Notes: generated by a model not told the origin, from the letters alone. A stretch of 64,000 nt of DNA from Natronococcus occultus SP4 (GCF_000328685.1 NC_019974.1:3401001-3465000), one strand, 5' to 3'; shown: positions 46,250 through 55,219, counted from the stretch's first letter. Translations and numbers: made by a program.

Positions 46250-46364
46250 TGAGAGTATCCAGTTCTACGACGTGAGCGCAGAGTACGACGACGCGGATGG
46301 CTCAAGAGAGCGAGCTGCCGCTTCGAAGGTAATTCGGCGAGTCGAGGCACCCGTCAGTCACTGA
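46250..46364 (+). pseudogene. larC: Remnant of the larC 3' end
   Basis: Near 46262 the + strand reads FYDVSAEYDDA, matching the C-terminal VYDVSAEYDDA of the intact LarC that ends at 41810. The following bases (GGCTCAAGAGAGCGAGCTGC) align with the intact gene with one deletion, and the frame then runs to a stop at 46364. Only the last 35 or so codons survive. As at the intact locus, a convergent curlin-like gene follows (278 bases away). Confidence 0.75.
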
Positions 46365-46640
46365 GGAGTACGGTCCAGCTCAATCGCGATTCAGGAGATA
46401 TACGCTGATCGCGACACTGAGATGCTGCAGGCGCCGAACGCTGTGAGATAGAACCCAGACAGTCTATTTCTCGGCGGACTGTGGTCGGAAAGTTCGGTCC
46501 GGTTCGCGCAAACGGCAACTTACCGAGTACCCGCGGTCCGGTTTCTTTGCCTTGAAACGGCGTAAACCGCGATCTGGTATCAAAAAAGCCGAAATACCGG
46601 TTGTAACTTCGGAGCTTATCGATATCAGTGGCGACCGAGA

Positions 46641-46964
46641 TTACGTGTTAGCGATGTTCGCGCTGGTAGTGATGCCAACCTGCGCGTTGGCGTTCACTTG
46701 ATTCTGAGTCTGGTCTGCAACAGCCGTATTCCCTATGCCGGAGGCGACGGCGGTGTTGTCACCCTGGGATGCGAAGTTCGCCTGACTCACCGACTGCCAC
46801 TGATTCGTCTCCGCGTGCGCGTCCTGAGTGACCTTATCACCCTTTTTGTCTTTATCCTTGTCGTTTTTATCGTAGTGGGATGCCGCTGCCGTTCCGGCGA
46901 ACCCCATGAACATGAGGCTGCCGACCAGTGCGATCGCCATCATCAGCGTGAGTGCGCGTTTCAT
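46641..46964 (-). CDS. Secreted curlin-like protein (paralogue 3)
   Basis: This 107-residue protein is closely similar to paralogue 2: signal peptide, DKNDKDKDKKGDK linker, ETNQWQSVSQAN, QGDNTAVA, GIGNTAVADQTQNQ, NANAQVGI, ending ANIANT. The longer frame to 47015 adds residues outside the signal peptide and is rejected. Substitutions versus paralogue 2 are concentrated outside the Gln/Asn/Gly positions, which suggests structural constraint. Confidence 0.72.
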   Translation of the reverse strand: MKRALTLMMAIALVGSLMFMGFAGTAAASHYDKNDKDKDKKGDKVTQDAHAETNQWQSVSQANFASQGDNTAVASGIGNTAVADQTQNQVNANAQVGITTSANIANT

Positions 46965-48370
46965 TGGTAGATCTCTGGGTACGTCCCACGCAGGCGACCA
47001 CCTTCCTGCTGGCATCGGTAGTCACCACCCACTGTGGAGCGTTACCCAGTCCGGTCTCATGACCGAGTATCACTTGAATCCGGAGAACGGTTTCACACCG
47101 AAGTAGTAGGTTAGCGTTTCGAACACGAGAACTCGAGCGAGACGCTACATATAAATATACTTAGATACCTTTTTGTCGACAGTATAGCAACGCTATTGTC
47201 CACTCTATCGGAAGTTACTATAACCGACACATATCGTTTCTGTCCCCGAAATAACCGATGAGAAACAGTTCAACGAACACTGACAGAGGAACATCATAGA
47301 AATAAGAATTCACCTATTCGAGTAGCTTTCCAGTCATTTTATGAAGATTGTTACTAAATACCAATACACAAGAGTTCCGTTCTGTTCGCGCATCGTTACG
47401 CTCGGCTTGGTTTCGAAACGGACACCGAGATATCGATTTCCAAATTGAATTCTCCTTTTTGGGAACGGAATGCGTTTCACATACGTTTCAACTATCAGGT
47501 TGTTATATCCGTAATCAAAGTCAGAACGTCCTTCCGAATCTATCAGGAGAGCAATCATCGCGTCAGAGCCGAATAGAATAACGGAACGTGATCGTCCCTC
47601 TTCTCATTGTATCGATGCTGATCGTCGGCGCGCCAACAGGCTCCTCAGAAATGGTATCACGATGGTCTCGGGTCGGGATATCGGTACCGCTGATCGAAGA
47701 GGATCGTCTTCCAGTTCGGGGACCAATCGCTCGAGGAAACATACCTAGCTGTGACCTCAAGCGGCGACAAACGGTCGAAAAGCCCCTTCAATACCACGTG
47801 TCTATCGGTTAAATCGACGAGCAGGGTGACAGCGTCTCGATCGGTATTGACGGCAGCGAGACGAGGACCGCTCGAGAAGCTGAGCGAATGAGTGATAAAT
47901 GCGGTCCGAGGACGTCGCGAGAACCGACTGCTGCTGGGTAGTCACTTCTGAGTGGTCAACGCCCTCGATCGCCACAAGAGTTCTTTCCATCGACACTCGC
48001 CAACGGCACTGTTTCGTCCCCATGGAACGGAAGTAATTCGCATATATGACGGCTCGACTGTCGTCGTTCTCGGACTGGATCGATTGCGTGACCTGAAGTA
48101 CGTCTCGACCAGGAGCCGATGGCAACTGTCGACGTTTCGGTGTAACGGCACAAGAAAGAGTTGCCCGTTCGCTTCCTCGTGGTTCGGAAGCTGTCCGCGG
48201 CGGAACTATTCCGGATCGGACCGGACCGACGGGCTGAGGGGAAACCCTCTCCCCGGGCGGAACGGAGGCTCGTTAACGGCCGTAACGATCTCTTCGGCTT
48301 TTGAAATCACCCTCGATTGAGAGCAAATATGAGTAAAAGGAGGAGAGAACGACGACGCCGATCACATAAC
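46965..48370. other. Long region without an intact gene
   Basis: The first 850 bases are the non-coding part of duplication copy B, including the shared motif at 47067-47096. From about 47815 to 48370 nothing protein-like is seen on either strand; short frames have abnormal composition. Confidence 0.55.
47067..47096 (-). promoter_or_regulatory. Shared upstream motif, copy 3
   Basis: This block begins 103 bases before the ATG of paralogue 3 and carries the same core as the blocks at 42619 and 45566. Confidence 0.6.
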
Positions 48371-48377
48371 GGAGGAG
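48371..48377 (+). promoter_or_regulatory. Strong Shine-Dalgarno sequence
   Basis: GGAGGAGATC lies 10 bases before the ATG at 48388 and nearly matches the anti-Shine-Dalgarno complement GGAGGTGATC. Most genes in this window show no such site, so it is notable and fixes the start of the oxidoreductase. Confidence 0.7.
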
Positions 48378-48387
48378 ATCACCGGCT

Positions 48388-49374
48388 ATGACGGGTAACA
48401 GTCGGCTCGCGGTCGGCGTGATCGGCGTCGGCACGATGGGCCAACACCACGCCCGTGTGTACGACGACCTCGAGGACGCCACGCTCGCTGGCGTCTTCGA
48501 CGTCGACGCCGACCGAGCGAACGCCGTCGCCGATCGTCACGGAACCGCGGCGGTGGGTCTCGAGACGCTACTCGGCCGGGCTGACGCCGTTTCGGTCGCC
48601 GTCCCGACGGCCCACCACCTCGAGGTCGCGAGGAGCTGTCTGGAGGCCGGCGTTCCGATCCTTGTCGAGAAACCGATCGTTGGCGACCTCGCGGACGGAC
48701 GGACGCTGCGACGGCTCGCCGAGGCGGCCGGGGTCACGGTTCAGGTCGGACACGTCGAGCGGTTCAACCCGGCGGTCGAGACCCTCGCGGGGCTCCTCGA
48801 GGACCTGTCAGTTATCGACATTACCGCGCGGCGGCTCGGGCCGCCCCCCGAACGGCCGATCGCGGACAGCGCCGTCACCGACCTGATGATCCACGACATC
48901 GACGTCGTCCGCGCGCTGCTCGAGGACGACCCCGTCGACGTGGCGGGCTGTGGCGTCGCCGGCGACCGTCACGCCGGTGCCCTGCTCGAGTTTCCCGACG
49001 CGATGGCGTCGCTGACCGCGAGCAGACTGACCCAGCGCAAGGTTCGGACCCTCGAAGTCACCACCGAGGAGTGTCTCGTCGCGGTCGACTACCTCGATCA
49101 GTCGGTCGAGATCCACCGGCGTTCGATCCCCGAGTACGTCGAGCGCGACGAGGGGGTACGGTTCAGACACGAGCGCCTGATCGAACGGGTTCGCGTTCCG
49201 AACGAGGAGCCCCTCCGGCGGGAGCTCGCGTCGTTTCTCGAGGCCGTTCGAACAGACTCGACACCCGAGGTGACCGTCGATGACGGGCTCGCTGCCCTCG
49301 AGATCGCCCGGCGCATCGAACGCGAAGAACCCGACGATCGGCCGACGGTTGATCTGGAGGTTCCGAATGACTGA
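48388..49374 (+). CDS. Gfo/Idh/MocA-family oxidoreductase
   Basis: This 328-residue NAD(P)-dependent sugar dehydrogenase type enzyme has a Rossmann loop GVIGVGTMGQHHARVY (residues 9-24), the EKPIVGDL motif with the conserved Lys, and the substrate-domain motif MIHDIDVVRALL with the catalytic-region His. Family members oxidise nucleotide sugars or inositols. It heads a surface-glycan gene cluster, so a nucleotide-sugar substrate is likely. Confidence 0.9.
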   Translation: MTGNSRLAVGVIGVGTMGQHHARVYDDLEDATLAGVFDVDADRANAVADRHGTAAVGLETLLGRADAVSVAVPTAHHLEVARSCLEAGVPILVEKPIVGDLADGRTLRRLAEAAGVTVQVGHVERFNPAVETLAGLLEDLSVIDITARRLGPPPERPIADSAVTDLMIHDIDVVRALLEDDPVDVAGCGVAGDRHAGALLEFPDAMASLTASRLTQRKVRTLEVTTEECLVAVDYLDQSVEIHRRSIPEYVERDEGVRFRHERLIERVRVPNEEPLRRELASFLEAVRTDSTPEVTVDDGLAALEIARRIEREEPDDRPTVDLEVPND

Positions 49375-49463
49375 GCGACGGCGGCCGGAACACGTGACCG
49401 CACGTCCGAGGCAAGCGCCGACCTGTACCGGTCGCTCGCCCCGAAACCGCGAGGAACGGACGG

Positions 49464-50471
49464 ATGTATAGGGGGCGAACGGTCGGTGTCGTCGTCCCGG
49501 CGTACGACGAGGCAGGGTTCGTCGGCGAGGTCCTGGAGACGGTGCCGGACTACGTCGATCGGGTTTACGCCGTCGATGACCGCTCGACGGATCGTACCTG
49601 GACGGCGATCACCGACGCTGCGACTCGGCTCAACCGCGAGGACGCGACCGACCGGGGACAGGGAACGGTCGCTGCGACCGACGCCGCGTTCGACCGCCGG
49701 ATCGTCCCGATTCGCCACGACCGAAATCGGGGGGTCGGGGCCGCCATCGCGACGGGGTATCGCAGGGCCCTCGCCGACGGTCTCGACGTCGCGGCCGTCA
49801 TGGCCGGCGACGGGCAGATGGATCCCGACTACCTGCCCGCGTTGCTCGATCCGATCGTCGAGAACCAGGCCGACTACGCGAAGGGAAACCGGCTGGTCGA
49901 CGACTCCGGAGAGATGCCCCGGCTCCGACTGCTCGGAAACGCCGTTCTGACCGTTCTCAGCCGAATCGCCTCGGGGTACTGGCGAATCGGCGACCCCCAG
50001 AACGGCTACACCGCGATCTCCCGGCACGCGCTCGAACGCCTCGATCTCGACGCCGTGTACGACCGCTACGGCTATCCGAACGATCTCCTGGTGCGGTGTA
50101 ACGCCGCCGGGCTGCGCGTCGCAGACGTATCGATCCCCGCCCGGTACGGCGACGAGGAGTCCTCGATCGAGTACGCGACGTACGTGCCGACCGTGTCGGC
50201 GCTGCTCGTTCGGACCTTCGTCTGGCGGCTCGCGAACCAGTACTCGCCGTCTGCCGGCTGGTCGGTTCCGTTCTGGTACGGACTCGGTGCGCTCGCGCTC
50301 GCCGGGAGCGTCTGCGAGAGCGTCTGCGGGCTGGTCCGACGAGGTCCCGACGACGAACCGTCGATCGGGCGGGGGACGTTGCTCGCGATCGCGGGTGTGG
50401 CGGCGATAGCGATCGCTGCCCGCCTCGAACGGCGACTGAACGCCCCCCTCGAGGTGAGGCGGTATGACTGA
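49464..50471 (+). CDS. Family 2 glycosyltransferase with membrane tail
   Basis: This 335-residue protein has a GT-A domain with VGVVVPAYDEAGFVGEVLET, VYAVDDRSTDRTW, GVGAAIATGYRRAL, the metal-binding-like MAGDGQMDPD and GDPQNGYTAISRHAL. Hydrophobic segments near the C-terminus (about 275-320) suggest membrane association. It resembles dolichol-phosphate-sugar-type synthases. It overlaps the next gene by 8 bases. Confidence 0.92.
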   Translation: MYRGRTVGVVVPAYDEAGFVGEVLETVPDYVDRVYAVDDRSTDRTWTAITDAATRLNREDATDRGQGTVAATDAAFDRRIVPIRHDRNRGVGAAIATGYRRALADGLDVAAVMAGDGQMDPDYLPALLDPIVENQADYAKGNRLVDDSGEMPRLRLLGNAVLTVLSRIASGYWRIGDPQNGYTAISRHALERLDLDAVYDRYGYPNDLLVRCNAAGLRVADVSIPARYGDEESSIEYATYVPTVSALLVRTFVWRLANQYSPSAGWSVPFWYGLGALALAGSVCESVCGLVRRGPDDEPSIGRGTLLAIAGVAAIAIAARLERRLNAPLEVRRYD

Positions 50472-51534
50472 GCAGGTCGTCGTCACGATCCAGCACCCTG
50501 CCCACGTCCACTTCTTCAGGAACGCGATCGGCGAACTGCGCGACCGGGGGTACGACGTTTGCGTCCTCGCCCGCGAGAAGGACGTCGCCTGCGAGCTCCT
50601 CGATCACTACGGAATCGACTACCGACGGCTGTCCGGCGCCCCGAGATCGACACTCGGGCTGCTCTCGGTCCAGGCAAGATACGAGTACGAGATCCTCAAG
50701 CGGGTGCGCCACCTCGAGCCCGCGGCGATCCTCGGGATCGGCGAACCGGCGGTGGCCCACGCGGGACGGGTCGGCGACGCCGAGAGTGTCCTCTTTACCG
50801 ACACCGAGCACGCGGCGCTGCAAAATGCCGTCTCGCTCCCGCTCGCGGATCGGGTCTACACGCCGTCGGCGTTCTGGGACGAGTACGGACCACACCACCG
50901 CCGGTACCCCGGCTACCACGAGCTGGCGTACCTCCACCCCGATCGGTTCGACCCCGTGGAACTGGCGGCGGTCGGCGGGGACCGCCCGCTGGTCGTGCTC
51001 CGACTTGTCTCCTGGACCGCAGCCCACGACGTCGGCCGAAGCGGACTGGACGACCTCAAACGGCTCGTTGCCGGCCTCGAGCGGTTCGGCGCGACGGTTC
51101 GGATCTCCGCCGAGGGACGGCTGCCGCCGGCGCTTGCGGCCCGTCGCCTCGCGGTCGCCCCCCACCGGATTCACGACCTGCTTGCCAGCGCCGACCTGTT
51201 CCTCGGCGAGAGCGCGACGATGTCCCTCGAGAGCGCGCTGCTAGGGACCCCCGCGCTGTACGTCTCGGAGCTTCGGGCGGGCGTCCTCGAGGACGTCGAG
51301 CGACGCTCCCGGCTGCTCCGGTGGCTCTCGGACGGGAGCGGTCCCGGCGAAGTGCTGTCCCACGCCCGGGAGCTGCTGGCGGTCCGTGACTCGACCTGGA
51401 CGCGCCGTCGGCGACGGCTCCTCGAGGACCGCATCGACACGACCGCCCTCGTCGTCGAAGTCGTCGAGGACGTCGTCGGCGCCGAGCGGGCGGAGGCGAC
51501 CGCGGCCCGGATCGGTCCGGAGGGCCGCCGATGA
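50464..51534 (+). CDS. DUF354 family (GT-B-like) protein
   Basis: This 356-residue protein begins MTEQVVVTIQHPAHVHFFRN and has REKDVACELLDHYGIDY, AAILGIGEPAVAHAGRVGDA and a C-terminal half with DLFLGESATMSLESALLGTP. These are features of archaeal DUF354 proteins, related to UDP-GlcNAc 2-epimerase and GT-B glycosyltransferases. It is coupled to the GT2 gene (8-base overlap) and to the deacetylase gene (4-base overlap). Confidence 0.87.
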   Translation: MTEQVVVTIQHPAHVHFFRNAIGELRDRGYDVCVLAREKDVACELLDHYGIDYRRLSGAPRSTLGLLSVQARYEYEILKRVRHLEPAAILGIGEPAVAHAGRVGDAESVLFTDTEHAALQNAVSLPLADRVYTPSAFWDEYGPHHRRYPGYHELAYLHPDRFDPVELAAVGGDRPLVVLRLVSWTAAHDVGRSGLDDLKRLVAGLERFGATVRISAEGRLPPALAARRLAVAPHRIHDLLASADLFLGESATMSLESALLGTPALYVSELRAGVLEDVERRSRLLRWLSDGSGPGEVLSHARELLAVRDSTWTRRRRRLLEDRIDTTALVVEVVEDVVGAERAEATAARIGPEGRR

Positions 51535-52421
51535 CCGATCGCCTCGGGGGGTACGAGTTCGCGCTCTGTCTCACCCACGACGTCGATCGGGTCTTCAAGA
51601 CCTATCAGGCGCCGTACTACGCCGTCCGCGAGCGCGACCCCTCCCACCTCCGGGCGCTGGTCAGCGACGAGCGCCCCTACTGGCAGTTCGAGGAGCTGAT
51701 GGCCCTCGAGGACGAACTCGGCGTTCGATCGTCGTGGTACGTCCTCAACGAGCGGTCGCTGTGGGAGCGCTCGCCCCGCGAGTGGCTCCGCCCGGAGAGC
51801 TGGAAGCTGTACGCGGGACGGTACGACCCCACGCAGCCGGAGCTGGTCGACGCCATCCGCACCCTGGATCGAGGCGGCTGGGAGGTCGGACTCCACGGCT
51901 CCTACGACTCCGCCGACGACCGGGAGCGACTCCGTCACGAGAAACGCGTCCTCGAGGGCGTCCTCGGGAGCTCCGTCGTCGGCGGCCGCCAGCACTACCT
52001 GAACCTCGCCGGTCGGCGCACCTGGGAACACCACCGCGCGATCGGACTGCGATACGACGCCAGCTACGGTTCGAGCACCCGCTACGGGTTCGACGGCCGG
52101 TACGACGTCTTCCGGCCGTTCGACGACGCGTTCGTCGTCTTTCCGCTGACGCTGATGGAGCGAGCCCTGGTTCCGTCGGCGCCCTCGCTCGAGTGGGCCT
52201 GGCGGGAGTGTCGGCGGCTGCTCGAGGAGGCTCACGATCACGACGCGGTGATGACCGTGCTCTGGCACCCCCGGTACATGAACGCCGAGGAGTTCCCCAG
52301 CTACCGGGCCCTCTACGAGCGCCTGATCCGCGAGGCGAAGGCGATGGGCGCCTGGATCGGCCCCTGCGGGGAGTGTTACGAACTGCTCGAGCGACGTCGG
52401 GAGGCGTCCTCGCAGCGGTAG
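51531..52421 (+). CDS. Polysaccharide deacetylase-like protein
   Basis: This 296-residue protein has CE4-like metal-site motifs: CLTHDVDRVFK (His-Asp-x-Asp near residues 15-19), GGWEVGLHGSYDS (second His motif near 122-126) and a terminal VLWHPRYMN. It lacks a signal peptide, suggesting cytosolic action on a glycan precursor. The ATG overlaps the DUF354 stop (ATGA). Deacetylation is inferred from the fold. Confidence 0.85.
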   Translation: MTDRLGGYEFALCLTHDVDRVFKTYQAPYYAVRERDPSHLRALVSDERPYWQFEELMALEDELGVRSSWYVLNERSLWERSPREWLRPESWKLYAGRYDPTQPELVDAIRTLDRGGWEVGLHGSYDSADDRERLRHEKRVLEGVLGSSVVGGRQHYLNLAGRRTWEHHRAIGLRYDASYGSSTRYGFDGRYDVFRPFDDAFVVFPLTLMERALVPSAPSLEWAWRECRRLLEEAHDHDAVMTVLWHPRYMNAEEFPSYRALYERLIREAKAMGAWIGPCGECYELLERRREASSQR

Positions 52422-52632
52422 CTCAAACTCGCCCGTATCGAGGGTTCTTCCATGGAGATGCCTATTACTCGACATCCGCCTGAAGACGGAGGTATGCGCT
52501 ATCAGTTTATCAATACTACTGGCAATGGGGAGAGGGCGGGAAAATCAAATCAGAGAACATGCGACCAGTTGATCCGGTTGAGAGCGCCCACCCCTTCGTG
52601 GTCGGTAACTGTTAAGGGAGAACTCAGAGACA
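52422..52632. other. Intergenic start of the AT-richer island
   Basis: No gene is seen. Base composition changes from the GC-rich glycan genes to the AT-richer Orc island here. Confidence 0.5.
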
Positions 52633-52782
52633 CACCACTGTTTCCGGAGCTACGCCTTCCTACACACCATCGGTTCCGGAGCTACGCCTTCCTACACACC
52701 ATCGGTTCCGGAGCTACGTTTGGGCTAGTATACTAAGCGATCCCCTCCACTATTGAGCTACCCCTCCACTGTTTCCGAAGCT
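52633..52782 (+). repeat. ORB-like repeats 3' of the orc1/cdc6 gene
   Basis: Copies lie at 52633-52652 (CACCACTGTTTCCGGAGCTA), 52665-52684 and 52697-52716 (exact 32-base period), and 52763-52782 (CCTCCACTGTTTCCGAAGCT). Read on the minus strand the last is TTCGGAAACAGTGGAGGGG, with the G-string typical of haloarchaeal origin recognition boxes. All point the same way. Confidence 0.8.
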
Positions 52783-52837
52783 TTCAGTCAGTTTTGAATT
52801 ACTTCAATATCGAATGGACGAGCAATAGTAGCGGGTT

Positions 52838-54094
52838 TCAGTAGTTAGAAATCCCGGACTGTAGGAGATCATTGTCGGTGGCCGTAGACTGGATAATGTT
52901 GGCGATCTCCTCAAAGCGATTTGTCGAGAGAAGAACATCCAGAACTGCGTTTAGTGGTACATCAAGTTCGTACTCGTGGTAGCGACCCGCCGAGAGTCCT
53001 TCGTTGCGTTCGTAGACGCAGATCAGTCCGAGCATATTCATATCAGAAAGGTGATCGCGAACGCGGCGTTCACTCACATTATCAGTGTCGAGCCGGTCAC
53101 AGATGTTCACATATCGTTCGTAGAGATCTCGAGAACGAATTGGGACTTCATTGAGCGCCTGGTGGTAAGCAAGCGCACAAAGGACAGCGTGGCCCTGGGT
53201 TGTGAGTTCTTGCATCCCTTCGTACAGTTGGTTCTTTTCGAGCTCCTCCTGAGCATCACGGACATGCTCTTCAGTTACGGTGTCAGCGTCTTCTGCTTGA
53301 GCCAGTTCACCGGCTTCACGAAGAAGACGAATTGCCTGCCGAGCTGAACCAGTATCCTGCGCAGCGAAAGCAGCACAGAGTGGCACAACCTCACCACTGA
53401 GGACACCCTCGTAGAACGCTTTCTCAGCACGGGGTTCGAGAATTGATCGAAGTTGATTTGCGTCGTATGGTGGGTAGAGGATCTCTTTTTCCGCTAACGT
53501 GTCTTTGACTTTCGGCGAAAGATTCTCCCGAAACTGGAAATCGTTACTGATACCGATGATAACCGGTCGGACGTCCTCGACATAGCCATTCGATCGCGCC
53601 CGAGGGAGCCCATAGAGAATCTCATCCGAATGCCCAATATTATCGATTTCGTCGAGAACAACGATTACTGTTCCCCCAAGTGCATTGAGTTCCTCATAGA
53701 GAAGATCGAAAACCCGCTGCTGTGAATACCCAGTGGTGCTGATTCGTTCTTTAGTTTGGTTCTCTCGGAGCGTATTCACAAGTGCGACGGCGACCTGGTA
53801 GGAAGAAGAAAGATTCTCACAACTTACCCACACGGTCGAAAGGTCAATATCATCGTACTCGGCAGCGTCGCGCTCGAGATGAGATAACATAAATTTCGTC
53901 GCGACGGTTTTCCCAGTTCCGGTTTTTCCATATAAGAAGATATTGGATGTTGGCCTGTTGTCAATGATTGGCTGAAGCGCCCGTTGATATTTCTCGAGCT
54001 CCTCGTCTCGTTCACGGATATCCTCAGGTTCGTAGGAATCATCAAGAGGTTCGGCGTTCGCGAATACCTGCTGATCACGCTCAAACATTCCCAT
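52838..54094 (-). CDS. Orc1/Cdc6 replication initiator
   Basis: This 418-residue AAA+ initiator starts MGMFERDQQVFANAEPLDDS and has RDEELEKYQRALQPI, Walker A YGKTGTGKT (about 54-62), Walker B VIVVLDEIDNIGH (about 143-155), sensor-1 IGISNDFQF and a C-terminal winged helix (VRDHLSDMNMLGLI). It should bind the ORB-like repeats on both sides of the gene. Codon use is AT-richer than neighbouring genes, suggesting origin on a plasmid, virus or secondary replicon. Confidence 0.94.
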   Translation of the reverse strand: MGMFERDQQVFANAEPLDDSYEPEDIRERDEELEKYQRALQPIIDNRPTSNIFLYGKTGTGKTVATKFMLSHLERDAAEYDDIDLSTVWVSCENLSSSYQVAVALVNTLRENQTKERISTTGYSQQRVFDLLYEELNALGGTVIVVLDEIDNIGHSDEILYGLPRARSNGYVEDVRPVIIGISNDFQFRENLSPKVKDTLAEKEILYPPYDANQLRSILEPRAEKAFYEGVLSGEVVPLCAAFAAQDTGSARQAIRLLREAGELAQAEDADTVTEEHVRDAQEELEKNQLYEGMQELTTQGHAVLCALAYHQALNEVPIRSRDLYERYVNICDRLDTDNVSERRVRDHLSDMNMLGLICVYERNEGLSAGRYHEYELDVPLNAVLDVLLSTNRFEEIANIIQSTATDNDLLQSGISNY

Positions 54095-54183
54095 ATGGAC
54101 ATGTACTTATTTTAACCACAATAAAACCACTAGTTCCTTAGCTTCCGAAGCATCCGAAGCTTAGAGATTTATAAAGACAGGCG

Positions 54184-54725
54184 GACCAAAGTTTCCGGAG
54201 CTAGTTCACTTATAAAATACACTCCCTCCACCATTTCCGGAGCTCTGATCTATAGATGAGCCCTCTCTACGGAGATATCTGTGGATACCCAACTTTTAAT
54301 ACAAGCTACAACCAATACGGACTGTAATAGGTAAATAAAAGCTAGAAGAATCTAGATTTCGTTGATGTCTAGGTCGTCCTTATTAGCTTCAGTTCTCCTG
54401 GCCGCTCTCTCGTAGGATAGCTCCGGAAACAGTGGTGTGTGTGTGTGTGTCCAAACACTCTCGGAAATAGTAGAGGAGGGGGGGTTCCTGTGGAACAACC
54501 AGTCAACTACCCATCCTACTCGCTCGGGGCTCACACCTGCTTGCCTCGTTGAGGTGGGACTTGTCCGTAGACTCGGTCTCGAACTCGTCTGAGTAGGGAT
54601 GTATCGTAGTAACCCTCGAAGGGTTCTGGCCTCGGGGAAAACCCCAATATCCAGTGAATTACTATCCGGCCGAATCCACTGTATACCGTAGATTGCAACG
54701 GTATTTGCTCCGGAAACGGTGGTGT
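54184..54725. other. Candidate replication origin
   Basis: Just 5' of orc1/cdc6 are two ORB-like boxes in + orientation (54184-54203, 54226-54245), an AT-rich stretch (54246-54417, candidate unwinding element), then inverted boxes (54418-54437, 54706-54725) and a degenerate one followed by a run of G (about 54471-54486). Inverted ORBs around AT-rich DNA beside the initiator gene is the classic archaeal origin layout. A short GT microsatellite lies at about 54436-54450. Confidence 0.8.
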
Positions 54726-55219
54726 CTTCTTCGCCGCTGTTTCCCCTCTCATTGACTCCTACGAAACCTTTCGATTTACGTACTATACCTTCCACTAGAT
54801 GCCTTAGTTGTCCTTGTGAGTCTTGGCATGATCAGCGACCCACGACTGAAGTCGTGGGCTTCTTCCCGCACCGTACGGGGTTGTCGGTTGACTCCCGTTC
54901 TGCCGCTCATTTCAAGTGGAGGCGATGAACTGGAAGTGTTTACTTCGGCGGATGTTCATCGGTTGTACGTCTTGTCCAAGATCGACTCGTACACTGGCAA
55001 CGAGGAATCGCGACACCCTCTCCAACCGATTCACTCGGTCACTCCGTTCCCTCGTTCCTCCCTCGCGCGGTGTCGTCGACCGATTCTCGTTATCGCTCGA
55101 ACGGATCGACAGCGCACCACCGCAGCGTGGTCTGTAGACTCCCTTAAACGAGCCGATCGACCGTTGGCAGGCAAGGCCAACCCCTACCCGTACCTGCCGA
55201 GTACGCCCGTCAGAGACAC
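54726..55219. other. Right end of the island, remnants only
   Basis: No intact gene is seen. It contains the hairpin at 54839-54858, then a decayed coding-like stretch up to the TauE gene. Confidence 0.5.
54839..54858 (-). mobile_element. Hairpin typical of an IS200/IS605 end (remnant)
   Basis: CCCACGACT-GA-AGTCGTGGG is a perfect 9-base-arm hairpin followed by GCTTCTTCCCGCACC. Very similar hairpins mark the ends of haloarchaeal IS200/IS605 (tnpB) elements. No tnpA or intact tnpB is present, so only an end survives. Confidence 0.5.

Larger units (their letters stand above)
45042..46550. repeat. Tandem duplication, copy A
   Basis: About 1.5 kb containing secreted paralogue 2 and its upstream region, an AT-rich stretch, a block with GGTTTCGAAACGGACACCGA near 45905, and a larC-like remnant. 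It is directly followed by copy B with an offset of about 1507-1528 bases. Homology is patchy but spans most of the unit, so the duplication is old. Confidence 0.8.
46552..47815. repeat. Tandem duplication, copy B
   Basis: This is the second copy of the unit starting at 45042. It begins TTGAAACGGCGTAAAC like copy A, contains secreted paralogue 3, the same AT-rich stretch and the GGTTTCGAAACGGACACCGA block near 47409, and fades near 47815 within the region equivalent to the larC remnant. Confidence 0.8.

Noticed and set aside
47942-48320. Plus-strand frame of 122 codons before the oxidoreductase
   Set aside because: Composition is Ser/Arg/Cys-rich and unlike haloarchaeal proteins, no motif or promoter is visible, and it ends in the leader of the next gene.
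54352-54795. Minus-strand frame of 147 codons upstream of orc1/cdc6
   Set aside because: It runs across several ORB-like boxes, the GT microsatellite and the G run, and shows no family features. Probably chance openness in the origin.
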